A stretch of 64,000 nt of DNA. Source: Silurus meridionalis (lineage: Eukaryota; Chordata; Actinopteri; Siluriformes; Siluridae). Both the position numbers and the translations under genes were made by a program. Location of the stretch: positions 28,009,652 to 28,073,651 of the forward strand of contig NC_060886.1 of NCBI RefSeq assembly GCF_014805685.1, written 5' to 3'. Below, one piece after another: positions 34,849-46,789 of the stretch. The first letter of the stretch is position 1, and every line of letters starts with the position of its first letter. A model generated the notes under the pieces. The model saw only the letters and a program-made list of their open reading frames with translations, searched no databases and had not been told where the DNA came from.

Positions 34849-35849
34849 CTAGAAATGGAAAAAGCAACATCAATATCACAATTGAAAGGTGTAAAAATAG
34901 ATTGCTGTGACACATTGACTTATTTTATCTCCTCACCAGGAAGTCGAATAGTAACCCTAAAACTGTGTTCTTCTGGCTTTTGTAGAATAAAAGCCAAATT
35001 GGTCACAATCAATAACAAAATGTCACTTTGTTTCATTGGGATGGTAATCAATCCAGAGCCTTGGTCACAGTGTGTGTGAATAACTTGGTCTACATGGCTT
35101 TCACATCCCAAGAACATGCCAGTGGCTAGATTGTTTCAGCATATCTCATGTTTTCATGGTGGGCTCCAGAAACCATCTATTTAACACATTATTCAAAAGA
35201 TATATTGCAGGACAGAATTTCCAATAGTTTTTTATTTTAAATTACATTTCAGACATGTAACCCTCCAAGTCCTGACCAATGATCCCAAATAAAGTACCTG
35301 AGCCTGACAGAATGTTTCATGAATAAATATTGCAGATAAACCATACAGCTAGACTGGTTTATTGATTTTCACATATCATGTCAAGATTTCATCTTCAACA
35401 AGATTGCCTCTTCACACATGGTGGTCATGACAAGTCATTTGATTCTACTTCCTGCTTTCTTTCTTCCATAAAAAGCCTTTATATATTTTGAGGACACCAC
35501 AAGAACTAGACTCATGAACTTAATTCATTTTTTCGAACGTACGCTCTAGTTTTGTTAATGATGTTAATACACCTAGATTTGTTTAAGCTTACTCCTGAAA
35601 TGGTTTTGCAACTTTCTTGAAGGCTCTCCATTTTTTCAAGCAATCTGTCTCACTGTAAAAGAGTGTATTTCAAACTGCTTGGAGATAGCCTTAAACCCTT
35701 TCACGGATTGATGAGGTGCAATAATTACATTTCTGAGGCCATGGATGATGTCCTTTTTTCTTAGCATGGTTTCCTTATGAACTTACAAAACTGTTCTTAA
35801 TGTTTAACTAATCTTCTGCGGTTCATTAGTAATACCTGGCTTATCATCT

Positions 35850-36335
35850 AGAGACGTACCAGCGCCATTTGGATCCCACTTCATGTGGAGTTTGGACATT
35901 GGACCTCTTTGTGTAAAGGCTCTGGCATGGAGAAACTGGTGTTGGATCTATGATGATCTCAAATGTTGAGCTATTTTATGAGTTGCTCAGCAACTCCTGG
36001 TTTCACAACCTCGAATGACTGTATAAGACTGCAGAAAGGACATTACTTATAATCTTACACTCCAGTGCTTATGTTAGTTCTCTCTCTCCAGTGTTCTGTA
36101 TTGTTTAAAGACTATAATCACACTCTTGATGTCACCCAAATGAGGATGGGTTCCTTTTGAGTCTGGTTCCTCTCAAGGTTTCTTCCTCATAACATCTAAT
36201 GGAGTTTTTCCTTGCCAAAGTCGCCATGGCAGGGATAAATACACACCATTCACCTTAACTGTTAAGTTCTATAAAGCTGCTTTGAGACAATGTCTGTTGT
36301 GAAAAGCGCCATAGAAATAAACTTGACTTGACATG
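35850..36335 (+). mobile_element. retroelement 3' region, fish interspersed family
   Basis: Contains TGGTTCCTCTCAAGGTTTCT, TGGAGTTTTTCCTTGCC, and AAGCTGCTTTGAGACAATGT, ending AGCGCCATAGAAATAAACTT. Related blocks occur at 45455-45670 (+), 46155-46300 (-), 18285-18480 (-) and 59790-60060 (-, the upstream part). The shared 3' end and lack of inverted repeats suggest a retroposon. The clade is not clear. Confidence 0.6.
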
Positions 36336-37360
36336 TTGAGTGTATGGATTTTCATAAGATGCCTTCAAACTTCATATGAGCGCTTCTACTCATTGATGCG
36401 AAACAGCCCCAAAGTACTGAAGATCTGGGGTCAAACATTTGCAGGTTCTTTTTTCTTGTAGGAAACCCAAAAGTGTATGAGTGAAAAATGTTGCCTCAGT
36501 TTACCACAAGATGTAATTAAACTTGAGGTAAATGAACAGGCCCCTTTTTTTGTTCTTTTCTGGAAGGGTTTATTTTTTGCCAAACCTTTTATATCAGCAT
36601 GTTATTGTGAGAGAAATTCAATGTACAATGTTAAACTGAAAACCTAAAGCTAAAACTTTTTTTTTACATATACAGTATACAGTATATATATATAATCTTG
36701 TTATACTCCATAAGGAAAGTATGTTTATGCATCTAATTCCAAGCCATAGTTGTGGTTTAAATGGTATTTTACTTCACAATTTATGCAATGTTTTACAATC
36801 AGTAACTCAGCATATCCCTAGCCAACTTATAAATGTACAAACTATAAATTTTATTGCAGATTGGTGCTTGGAGGTGATCAATGAGAATGTTATTTGACAT
36901 ATGTGCAACCTTTTCCTCCAAGAAAACAGGAAACAGCAACAACCCTGGTTGGAGACTGTGCAACTAAAGATTGGTTTTCTTTGCCATTTTGCAATTTGCA
37001 TTTTACAAAATCTTTATGAATATCCATCCTTTAAAAGTCTGTTTTGTCCATGGACGGCCAATTCATTTTGCCAGACTGTTTTGCTGTTAATTGTACATAT
37101 TTCTTTAATCATTTTGTACATTTTAATCCTGAACGTTCTGTCAGATTTTGTTTATTACAGCTAGTCTGATCAAGTGGTTCTTCTGTAATAAGTGTTTGCC
37201 GTAATCCGGGTCACTAAACTGTCAAGTGGTGCTCATATTAGATGTGCATTAGAAGAATTGAAAATGCTGCCTGCTGTCGTTGACCTAAATGCTGAAGAGG
37301 AACTCAAGTAATACATATACAAGTGTCACGAACAATCAATGCACTCATTTTCATAGCGTT
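36336..37360 (-). other. pth2r intron, nothing recognised
   Basis: AT-rich, with one short ATATAT stretch near 36680. No coding or named repeat signal. Confidence 0.4.
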
Positions 37361-37364
37361 CCAT

Positions 37365-38640
37365 AGGTAGCTCGGAAGGACAATATACTCTTCTGAAAAA
37401 TGTTTATCTTAACAGGGTAAAGCTAAGATGTGAATTATTCGAAGAAGATCTCAAGTAATCATTCCTCCTATTTAATTACTGTGAAAAGCCATGCCTCTGA
37501 AATTCTAATATCAGGCAGTAATTGATGGATGGATGAAGAGGAGATGGTTATACCTGAATTGTATTTGAACTCTTCACTTATATTCGTGAAGTGTTAATAA
37601 CAATTGTTGATACGATAAATGTTAGAGGTTTTGCTACTTGGCAGAATCAGTTGGAGGTCAAAAAAACATCATTAGTGAGAACCTTTGGGAAGAGCTTTTT
37701 GTAGTCACATCACAGCCAGTTGGAGACTCCAGATCCAACAATCGGTGAGGGTTCCAAATATGGCAGCCCTGACCTACAACTCCGAAACCACACACACTTG
37801 CCGACTCTGCATCTTCAAGCTACCGATTGAGTACTAAATTATACCCCCCCCACACACACACACACACAAAATAAAAGAGACTCCATTCACAGACTCCCTG
37901 TACAGTAGCAGAGAAGTTCTCCATTGAATTACCACCCCTTATATTTCATGATTGATATCTCAGAAATATTCTGTCACCTGGTTTGCCTCTTGAATTCAGT
38001 TCACACATTACACAACTTCTGCTGGGTTCTGACTACGTTTTTGGATCGTTTTGGATTTGATTGCTTGGATCAATAAAGACTCTTTTTACTACACTTGCAT
38101 CTAGTTGTGTGATCTTAATAACAGAAATGAGGGATCTTTTACAAACCATTTACTGAAAAGTTATTATAAGGAACCAAAAATAGCTCTTCTGTGTCATTGC
38201 TGTGAAAGTGTGGGAGGATAATATACTCTTATGATATAATTCCTCTTAACTGGGGGACAAAAGGTAAGATGTGAGCTGATTATAGTAGATCTAAAATGAA
38301 CACATGTCTCTTATTCACTTACAAGGAAAAGCCATGCCACTGGAATACTAATAACAGGTCCTGATATAATGGAGATGGATGGAGAGGAAATTGTAGAGAA
38401 TAATAAGGGTATTGCTATCTTCCTGGTCATTAGGAGGCACTTAGCATTTTTTCAATAATGCATCATGTCAAGGCTTGTTGAATATTTTATTCATATTCAT
38501 TCACAGATATTAATAAAAGTATTAAGGACAATTGTTGATAAGATAAATGGAGGGTTTTGCTTCTTGTGGGAATCAATTCAAGTCATAAATGAATAAAGAG
38601 CGGTTCCACAATGATCCACTGGGAAGAGTTATTCATAAAA
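37365..38640. repeat. diverged local duplication of about 330-430 bp
   Basis: 37375-37690 and 38215-38640 share a series of blocks in the same order: GACAATATACTCTT / GATAATATACTCTT, AAGATGTGA, AAAAGCCATGCC, GATGGATGGA, ACAATTGTTGATA, GATAAATG and GGTTTTGCT. The copies are separated by about 850 bp and have diverged by substitutions and indels. The intervening part contains ATCAATAAAGACTCTTTTTA and a (CA)n run at 37850-37868. Confidence 0.7.
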
Positions 38641-39142
38641 ATAATAACCAAGTGGAACCATTTACTGAAAGGATATCTATATTGTTATTATGGAATCAAA
38701 AACTCAGCGTAGCGAGAGAAAAGAAAACCTAGTACTCATTGTAAATTCTGAACACTGGGGAAGGGAAAGATGTCCTTTTAACCTCAGTCCCAAAAGATTT
38801 TGGTAAAGCAGCAGCTCAAGCAGCAGCTGTACACATTTAATATTAGTATATGATTAATAGCATGCAAATAGCTGATATATCAAATTGATACAGAATGCAA
38901 ATCTAACAGTTGACAGTCTAACAGTCAGATTAACACCAGGCCCACTGCCTACTGTATATAAAGTCTTTACTTTATCCATGACACCAAAATACACTCTGTG
39001 TACATTTCTATTTTTAATTATTTTAAAACATTCTGCATTTATCCCCTGTCCATCCATCTGTCCATATCCATATTTAGACTGTATATCCTACACAGTGTCA
39101 TGAAGAGCCTGGAGTAGGTTAACTCAGGGTACATGACACCAT

Positions 39143-39247
39143 AGACTGGGTGCCAACCAATCCAATTACAGGCAACATACAACACACTCCCACCCCCACA
39201 CACAGATACACAGTATATCTGATGTATGATATCTGTCTGTGGGTTTT

Positions 39248-39279
<32 letters not shown>

Positions 39280-39310
39280 GGGCTGTAATTGGATTGGTTG
39301 GCACGCAGTC
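39143..39310. repeat. inverted repeat around CA/GT runs
   Basis: TGCCAACCAATCCAATTACA (39151) pairs with TGTAATTGGATTGGTTGGCA (39284), and CACACAGATA with the GT run at 39249-39278. It could form a hairpin with arms of about 20 bases plus paired dinucleotides. Confidence 0.8.
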
Positions 39311-39747
39311 TACGCAAGACTACTGATGCTCTGGCAACCCATGTTTTACTGTATAAGCTTGCCTATTAATAGTACTGAGTGTGCTGTCAGTGCTGTCATT
39401 TATAAATCCAGGCCCATTTCATATTCTTAGAAAATTGAAATTGCTTTCATTAGTATCGTGAATGGCCTGTTATGGTCAATAAAGCCCTATGTTAAATCAT
39501 AGAGTGCCTGTTTTTATTACTGTACAATGTACAACTACAAGGCACATTTACTCATAGCGTTAAAGCTCATTGTAAATGAAGATAATTCATATTAATATCT
39601 GGCAAGATGATTAAGCAGGACGAAGATCATTAGCTGTAATAGTTACCAACAAAAATCTTCGGTTCATGAAGGAAAACACTATAATGTAAAAACTTAAATG
39701 AATAGAAATTCATCCTTGCGGTGTCAGTTGGCAACTTTGGTCTGTAA

Positions 39748-40458
39748 CAGGGGTCACCAACCTTTTTAAAACCGAGAGCTACTTCTTGGGTACCGATTAA
39801 CGTGAAGGGCTACCAGTTTGATACACACTTCTGAAAAAACAAATTTGCTCAATTTACCGTTCATTATATGTTATGATTAATAATTAATGATATTTATCTA
39901 TATCTAGTCATCTATATTTTAATATTGTCATTTTTAAATTCACACCAATGCAAGATTGATTCTGTCAGGGAACCACCAGCCACGCCTTCCTCCAAGGCTC
40001 TAACTCTCACTCAGACTCGCTCTGCTCTAATCACCTACACCTGTTCCTGATTACCTTTCTCCATTATAAGCTCCCGATTTCACCTTATTCACTGTCGGAT
40101 CTACTCGTTGCCTTAAGAGATGTACTGGACTTCCTACCACTAGTATTTTCTGTACTTCCATGCTTCATGCTCCATGCTCCGCTTTGGAGGAAGCACTCAA
40201 GATAGGTTTGCCTTTAACGGTTTACATTGGCGATCATCCCTGGACTACCCAGCATTACGGATTCTACCCGCTCTTCAGTTCGTACTTCTCCTCAAGTCTT
40301 TGCCTTGTATATGTTCAACTAAATGACTCAGTCTTTCTGTGACAGATTTAAAAAATAATACTGGTAAGTGGCGCTATGGTGAGGTGAGGCCCGCGGGGGA
40401 CTCGTGTGGTCCTTGGGGGCGACCTGGTGTCCGCAGGCTTTACACCTTATGACCCCTG
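39748..40458. mobile_element. hAT-like non-autonomous element split by a solo LTR
   Basis: Starts CAGGGGTCACCAACC and ends TATGACCCCTG, inverted over about 9 bases. The flanking octamers are GTCTGTAA (39740-39747) and GTCTATAA (40459-40466), 7 of 8 identical. An 8-bp duplication is the hAT hallmark. Without the inner LTR it is about 330 bp long and non-coding. Confidence 0.65.
39963..40344 (+). mobile_element. solo LTR inside the hAT-like element
   Basis: 382 bp beginning TGTCAGGGAACCACC and ending TTCTGTGACA, the TG...CA form of an LTR. The flanking pentamers are GATTC and GATTT, a near-perfect 5-bp duplication. GC content is higher than the surroundings and there is no internal coding region, as expected after LTR-LTR recombination. 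The 60-codon ORF inside it (40160-40342) is not a gene. Confidence 0.65.
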
Positions 40459-40983
40459 GTCTATAAGGTGTAAAGGGTGTTTCTTCTGCTTAATATTAAT
40501 GTTTAGTTTTTTTCAAAAGTTGATTGTTTAGCATCTATGAAAAAGGAAAGGACATATTTAATATGACACATTCCTGCATGAATGAATAAAGAAGTATTTC
40601 CCCAAAGCAAATAAACTGTTCTCCTGCGCAGATGTTTTTCTATAAAGAACAGATGTCCTAAAGAAAATGACAAAAATATATATTAAAGTGCTGCAGCTTC
40701 CTTGTAACAGTTTTGTGTGCCTTTATCAGTTTAAACATATGTTCCTAAAAATCTGGCAACCAATGCAAGTTCTGTAATTACAGTACACATTAAATATTTA
40801 CTAATCCGGAGAACAAGGCAGAGAAAAGAACGTTTTATGTGAGAGGAGCACGAGGTGTACAATGAAAAGCTTTATAGAGTAGATACAACCTGCTATGCAT
40901 AAAATAGGCTTTATCTGCAAAATAACGTACCTTTCTAAAACTTTATTTCAATAACACATTTCTGCTGTATTCTACAAATAGCA

Positions 40984-41495
40984 TGTACACAATATGAAAA
41001 AATACTGAAACACCTGATTTTCAAGCCATATGAGGTTCTTCCCCAAACTGTTACCACAAAGTCAAAGGCACACAATTATATAGAATGTCTAAGAACTAGG
41101 AGAACCAAATCTGTTCCAGCATGACAATGCCCCTGTGCACAAGGCCAGCTCTGTAAAGATATTGTTTACATGGGTTGAAGCAGAAGATCTTGAGTGACCT
41201 CCAATACCATCTGACCTTAATCCTATTGAACATTTTTGGGATAAAGTGGAATGCTGACTGATCCCTAGGCCTCCACACCCTGCATCAGTATCTGACTTAT
41301 AGTATTACTTAGTATACTAACTCCCTTGTGGTTGAATGAATGCAAATCTCAACGAGCACATTCCAAAATCTAGCAGAACATTTTCAAAAAGTGGAGTTTA
41401 TTATAGCAGCAAATGTGGACTAAATATTGATTGAGATGTTCAAAAAAACACAATTTTATGATCAGGTGTCTACAAACCTCTGACTATATAGTGCA
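40984..41495 (+). mobile_element. Tc1-like relic, short form with both ends
   Basis: Begins ATGTACACAATATGAAAAAA then ACTGAAACACCTGA and runs to CTATATAGTGCACC. It includes NPIEHFWDKVEC and a stop at about 41220-41258. This is a deletion derivative of the HLWDELE family lacking most of the transposase. Confidence 0.75.
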
Positions 41496-42700
41496 CCTGA
41501 ATTGTGTTTGAGTATTCTATGCACATTACTAGTATATAAAGGTCATCGTTTAGTCAAACGACTGCCACAGTTTGGCCATACTAATCCAATTTATTTATAA
41601 AATCTAGGATTTTTAAAATTGTATAGGTCCAAATTACAAATTGCATTTAAGAACCCAAGTACATATAATATATTACAGTCATGATCTAAACCTGCAGTTA
41701 ATATAGCAGGTATATTTAAAAGACTGTGGAAACAGGTGAGGGTGACACAATTGTATTTCTCAACTACACACCTATTTAAAGTATGACAGTGAAATGAGTT
41801 TAATGGCAAAAAAAAGAAAAGTACATGGAAAAAATATGAAAAAACAATGAATGATTCCTGAATTTACAACATAAAAAAATACAGTTAATAAAAGTCAAAT
41901 AGGATTTGCATATGAAGCAGCATTTATATACTTTAAAGTACCACAAAATGCTCATTTGGTGTAATTTAGTATCGTTTAAAAAGATAACTGGACCCTTTAC
42001 CTATTAAACAAATTCATTAATCATTTTATACACAGATAAAAGTAAATTCATAAACAGTTACACAGAAATTCACCACTTTTATTTACATCCAATAGACAAA
42101 TAGAGTAATAATTATTCATCTCTGAATGAGTTTAATGAGATCAGAGACATATTTCTGCATCTCCCTTCACACCTTCGTGTAATTAGCAGCAGCTACGGGA
42201 ACGTAAATCTATAGGAGGGTCTTTTATTCACTGAGTTGCTGTACAGATGTAATGCATTTAATGGACTACTTGGATTTCCTTGGATGACGCATAGGTCCTA
42301 TACTAGTGCAGCTTTGGCAATCGGGAGAAATATTTATATCGGGTCTTGACTGAGCAATACGTAGCATGTGTGGGTGGAATTCAGAATGAGTAGTGTATAC
42401 AGTATGCCGTTTAATACGCTGCCACTCTCGTGCAGTCTCTCGTGAGTTATTATCTTGCTGCACTTACTGCTCAAGTGTGTCACGTGCCAAGCTAAATAAA
42501 ATACAGCTCATGATACTTTTATCAAAATGGAAGAAATAGTTAAAAGACTTTTTTTCACTTACACATGTACATAGCCATGATACAGTGCTGATCAAACTTG
42601 TGACCTTAATGCTAATGATCATGACCTTTGGAACAGTAACCAAGAGCTGGGAAATGTGATCCTTCAAGACTTGCTTTAAATTATAATTATTTAATGTCAT
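41496..42700 (-). other. pth2r intron, nothing recognised
   Basis: AT-rich. Short ORFs show no motif. Confidence 0.4.
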
Positions 42701-42706
42701 GTTACC

Positions 42707-43262
42707 TACAGTACAGACCAAAAGTTTGTACACACCTTCTCATTCAAAGAGTTTTCTTTATTTTCATGACTATGAAAATTGTAGATTCACACTGAAGGCA
42801 TCAAAACTATGAATGAACACATGTGGAATTATATATGGAATTATATACATAACAAAAAAGTGTGAAACAACTGAAAAATGTCATATTCTAGGTTCTTCAA
42901 AGTAGCCACCTTTTGCTTTGATTACTGCTTTGCACACTTTTGGCATTCTCTTGATGAGCTTCAAGAGGTAGTCACCTGAAATGGTCTTCCAACAGTCTTG
43001 AAGGAGTTCCCCGAGAGATGCTTGGCACTTGTTGGCCCTTTTGCCTTCACTCAGCGGTCCAGCTCACCCCTAAACCATCTCGATTGGGTTCAGGTCCGGT
43101 GACTGTGGAGGCCAGGTCATCTGGTGCAGCAACCCATCACTCTCCTTCTTGGTCAAATAGCCCTTGATGCCTTCAGTGTGACTCTACAATTTTCATAGTC
43201 ATGAAAATAAAGAAAACTCTTTAAATGAGAAGGTGTGTCCAAACTTTTGGTCTGTACTGTAC
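42707..43262 (-). mobile_element. non-autonomous Tc1-like element with about 100-bp inverted ends
   Basis: TA plus CAGTACAGACCAAAAGTTTG at the left, and its complement ending CTGTACTG plus TA at the right. The inverted match runs about 100 bases (through TTTTCATGACTATGAAAATT to the GAAGGCATCAA block). The interior keeps a transposase remnant read on minus (GGACCTGAACCCAATCGAGA, the DLNPIE motif, near 43095). Ends are nearly intact, so this copy is relatively young. Confidence 0.85.
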
Positions 43263-44036
43263 GTAGAAATTTAAAGGTGTGATCTACTGAAACATACTGA
43301 CATGCCTATATATGTCTAAAGGACTGCATCGTATACAATCATCCCTGCATTTTCCAGAAAAGTGTGAATTTCTTTGTTCAATTATAATAAGCCCCAGTTT
43401 AAAAACAGGGCATTGCGAGTGCATTCATTCATTAATTTCTCAATGACTGCGCCTGTTAGATGATCAGAAAGGAAGCATGCTTTAGCTAATGTACAGTGTC
43501 AATTGGAAAGTTTTATGAAAGATTATAATAATATATATTTCGAAATGCGCCATAATTATTCTGTCTATGTGAAGCAACCAGACTCCTAACATTCCAGGTC
43601 TTCCACAAATCATTTTCACAATACCAGCACAGAATAAAAGCTTGACACACTCTTTGCACCTGGACAGTTAGTTTCTAAATCCAATCAGCTAAAATGCTTT
43701 GCCATGCCTCTTATAAAATTAGCAAACGTGTTCTATGCTAGTCGGATATTCCTTTCTGACCTTGTGATCCAGTTCAGTCACCAGTTGACTGAGCTTAGAT
43801 ATATGATTCGGATCTCTGCCTGATGAAGTTGGTTCCCATTAGCTGCAGTCCAGACAGAATTGCATGGAGTTGTAGTATTAAAGGTTTGACATAGTGGTCT
43901 AGTTTTCCTTTCAACCAGTTTCCAACCTTCCCTGCTCCAAATCAACCCCAAACTATTAAAGGTTCTTAATGTATTAACACACCAACATTGGCCCTTTGTG
44001 GAAAACATTGGACACCCCTGATGTATGTCCACACAT
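43263..44036 (-). other. pth2r intron, nothing recognised
   Basis: AT-rich with no named repeat. An ORF at 43778-44095 (minus) shows no motif and overlaps the start of the Tc1 fragment. Confidence 0.4.
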
Positions 44037-45115
44037 ATACACCAATCAGGCATAACATTATGACATAAAATTATGACCAGTGAAGTGAATAACACTGATT
44101 ATCTCTTTATCATGGCAGCTGTTAGTGAGTGTGATATATTATGCAGAAAAAAATGGGTACCGTAATTTCCGGACTATAAAGCGCATATATAAGCCGCACC
44201 CACTGAATTTGACAAAGATTTGTCTACATTGAAACTAATGAACTTTACACAGGCTTTAACGAAAGACAGTGACTGTTACACGGTGTAATAGGCTGCTGCC
44301 GCATTTTTCCGCTATTACCGCATGTGTGCAAGACCCAGGAATATGTCCTTATAATTTTCTGATGCTCATTTCTAAGTTTCTTTGACTAACCCGTAACGCT
44401 GTTGCCAAGAAAAAAAAAAAACACGAGTTTTAGAAACCTGTCTGTGCTTATATGATTTTTGTTGCAACTGGAGTTAGCGAGCTCTCCCTTCACCCAGACT
44501 CAACGCGCTACAACGGCTTGTATCTAAACAGTAGCCTACCAAGAAAGTCATTGTTCACTGTCTTCCCCTTCCTTTCACAACTATTTCTCTCGGGAGTTTA
44601 TCTTTTGGCATCATCGTGCATTTGAAAAAAAGTTTTTTCACCCGATGGCGTGCAGCTCAGAACACAGGTGAGGTGCGTTTTTTTGTTTCCGTTCGGAAAT
44701 TTCATTGGTCTAATGTTATAGGGTTCAGTTTTTTGGCTTGAAGTTTGTAAAACCGGGAAAAATTCATAAATTTCAAAAAATGTCCAAAAAATTCCAAAAA
44801 TTCATAAATAAGCCGCTTCGCAGGGTACAAAACGTGGGAAAAAAGTAGCGGCGTATAGTCCAGAAAATACGGTAAGTGTAAGGATTTGAGTAAGGGGCAA
44901 ATTGTGATTGCTAGAAGACTTAGTCAGAGCATCTCCAAAACTGCAGCTCTTGAGCTCTGCAGTGGTCAGTATCTATCTAAAGTGGTCCAAGGAAGGAACA
45001 GTGGTGAACCGGAGATAGGGTTATGGGTGGCCAGGGCTCATTGATGCACGTAGGGAGCGAAGGCTGGTCCGATCCAACATACGAGCTACTGTAGCTTAAA
45101 TTGGGAACACATTGC
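44037..45115 (+). mobile_element. 5' part of a Tc1-like element, split by a MITE
   Basis: 44037-44157 (CACCAATCAGGCATAACATT, then GTGAAGTGAATAACACTGAT) is the element's end and leader. 44875-45115 continues with the start of the transposase (AGGATTTGAG, AGAAGACTTAGTCAGAGCAT then CTCCAAAACTGC, the DNA-binding region). The join falls just after an ATGGG start-like sequence. The 3' half of a related copy lies at 22725-23100. Frames are broken and the catalytic half is absent. Confidence 0.75.
44158..44874. mobile_element. MITE with CCGGACTATAA ends (copy 1)
   Basis: TACCGTAATTTCCGGACTAT then AAAGCGC on the left, and the inverted GCGTATAGTCCAGAAAATAC then GGTA on the right, with TA at both ends. 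717 bp, no coding capacity. A second copy lies at 58145-58823. It inserted into a TA within the Tc1-like element above. Confidence 0.85.
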
Positions 45116-45454
45116 ATTTCTATTGAAATTCTTGGTAAGACTTGGTAACCTGCAAATTTTGAATGCCTGTCCAAAAGTTGTTTGACCTTGGGGGTTAATT
45201 TGTTTCTCTTTTTTGAATGTTGCAGTGTCTGTTTGGATAAAAAAAAATTCTAGAAGCAACCAGACACTGGGATAAGTTTATCCATAGAGTCAAGTTACTT
45301 CCACAATTAACTCCTAATTGTGACATCTGGATAATAAGGAACTTTAAAACTGTCCTTTTCATTTTTTTTTTCCAGATCAGCCTAAGTGATGCCATACTTC
45401 TAGATGAAGTTTTCTTCAATTGTAAATCCACTTGTGGTCCCACATTAACATTTT

Positions 45455-45670
45455 AAAGATCCATGAAGTTCCTTTCTGAGTCTGGTTTCTCTAAAGGTGT
45501 CTTCTTTATACCATCTTAGGGAGTTTTTCTTGCCACTGTCACCACTGGCTTGCTCATTAGAGTTAAAATTATAAGGATTAATTCATATATTTATATTTAT
45601 AATCTATTTAATGCTGTAAAGCTGCTCTGGGACAATGCAATGTCTATTATACAAGCACTTTACAAATACA
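45455..45670 (+). mobile_element. retroelement 3' region (second copy)
   Basis: TGAGTCTGGTTTCTCTAAAG, GGGAGTTTTTCTTGCCACTG and AAAGCTGCTCTGGGACAATG, the same order of blocks as 35850-36335. Confidence 0.6.
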
Positions 45671-46154
45671 ATTAAATTGTAAAATTAAAATGTTTAACCC
45701 ACTGTTTTATAGTGAAATAATTCAGAATTGAACAGAGCACATACCCTAAAATGAACTTCTGGAAAGAAAAAACTCTTATGAAATCTGTGGAGAAGTGAAA
45801 AAAACAAAATGAAATATCTGATCACAGTGTACAGTATATAAATGTTTTTGGATTAAATGTATATTTTCTGATTATGATACGATCAAGTGAAACCAATGGT
45901 CACTCTGGAAAAAGGGATGCCGACAGAGGTTTGCATCTTTCCCTTATTACAGCACTCCAGGACCAGCTCGGGGGTTAATAAGCTCATTTACGAGCACAGC
46001 CAGGGCTTTGTATGTGAACAAGGACCTCATAACCTTCCATTACTAAAAGCAGCCAATTTCATACTGTCACAACTCCTCAATCAGAGCAGCGTATACCATT
46101 CATCTTTCCTTTACCTCTCAAGCAAACATAGTCTGCACATAGCATCAGAGTGAC

Positions 46155-46300
46155 CAATGAACATTGTCTCAAAGCAGCTTTACACTAATAATTTGGTGAT
46201 CAAAATGAATATGTTCTATATAAGTGTAAGTTTGTCCCTGATGAGTGAGCCGGTGGTGAATGTGGCAAGGAAAAACTCCCTGAGATGTCATAAGGAAGAA
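46155..46300 (-). mobile_element. retroelement 3' region (third copy, minus)
   Basis: ACATTGTCTCAAAGCAGCTT then GGCAAGGAAAAACTCCC is the complement of the 35850-36335 block. Confidence 0.6.
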
Positions 46301-46304
46301 ATTA

Positions 46305-46700
46305 TGCCAAAATATTCTGTCAGTCATCCCAAATCATGTGGAAAATAATGGTACAAAATGTGTTATGGCACAAAGCCAATACCAAGGAACACTATATCAA
46401 CAGTGAAGCTTGGTGGAGGTAGTATTACGATTTGGGGCTGCTTCTCTTCAACTGGGCCAGGAGCACTTGTCAAGATCGATAGAATGAATAGCCCCAAATA
46501 CGATCCAAGATCGATAGGATGAATTTGGAGCTATTCATTCTATCGATCTTGACAAGTGCTCCTGGCCCAGTTGAAGAGAAGCAGCCCCCAAATCATAAGC
46601 TAAACTGTTGATATAGTGTTCCTTGGTATTAGCTTTGTGCCATAACACTTTTGGACCATTTTTCCCCACATGATTTGGGGTGACTGACAGCATCTTTTGG
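46305..46700. mobile_element. inverted pair of Tc1 transposase fragments
   Basis: The left arm encodes VKLGGGSITIWGCFSSTGPG (about 46405-46465), a Tc1-like catalytic-core block. The right arm is its reverse complement (CTCCTGGCCCAGTTGAAGAG at 46559). Arms of about 180-200 bases meet near 46525 with little spacer, so the DNA could form a long hairpin. Confidence 0.8.
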
Positions 46701-46789
46701 CACAATTCAGACGAGCTTGCATATATTGTAAGAAATTTCCCACAGCCCAGACTTGTGCAGAATAGAGGAGATAGTAGTCACACAAAAGG

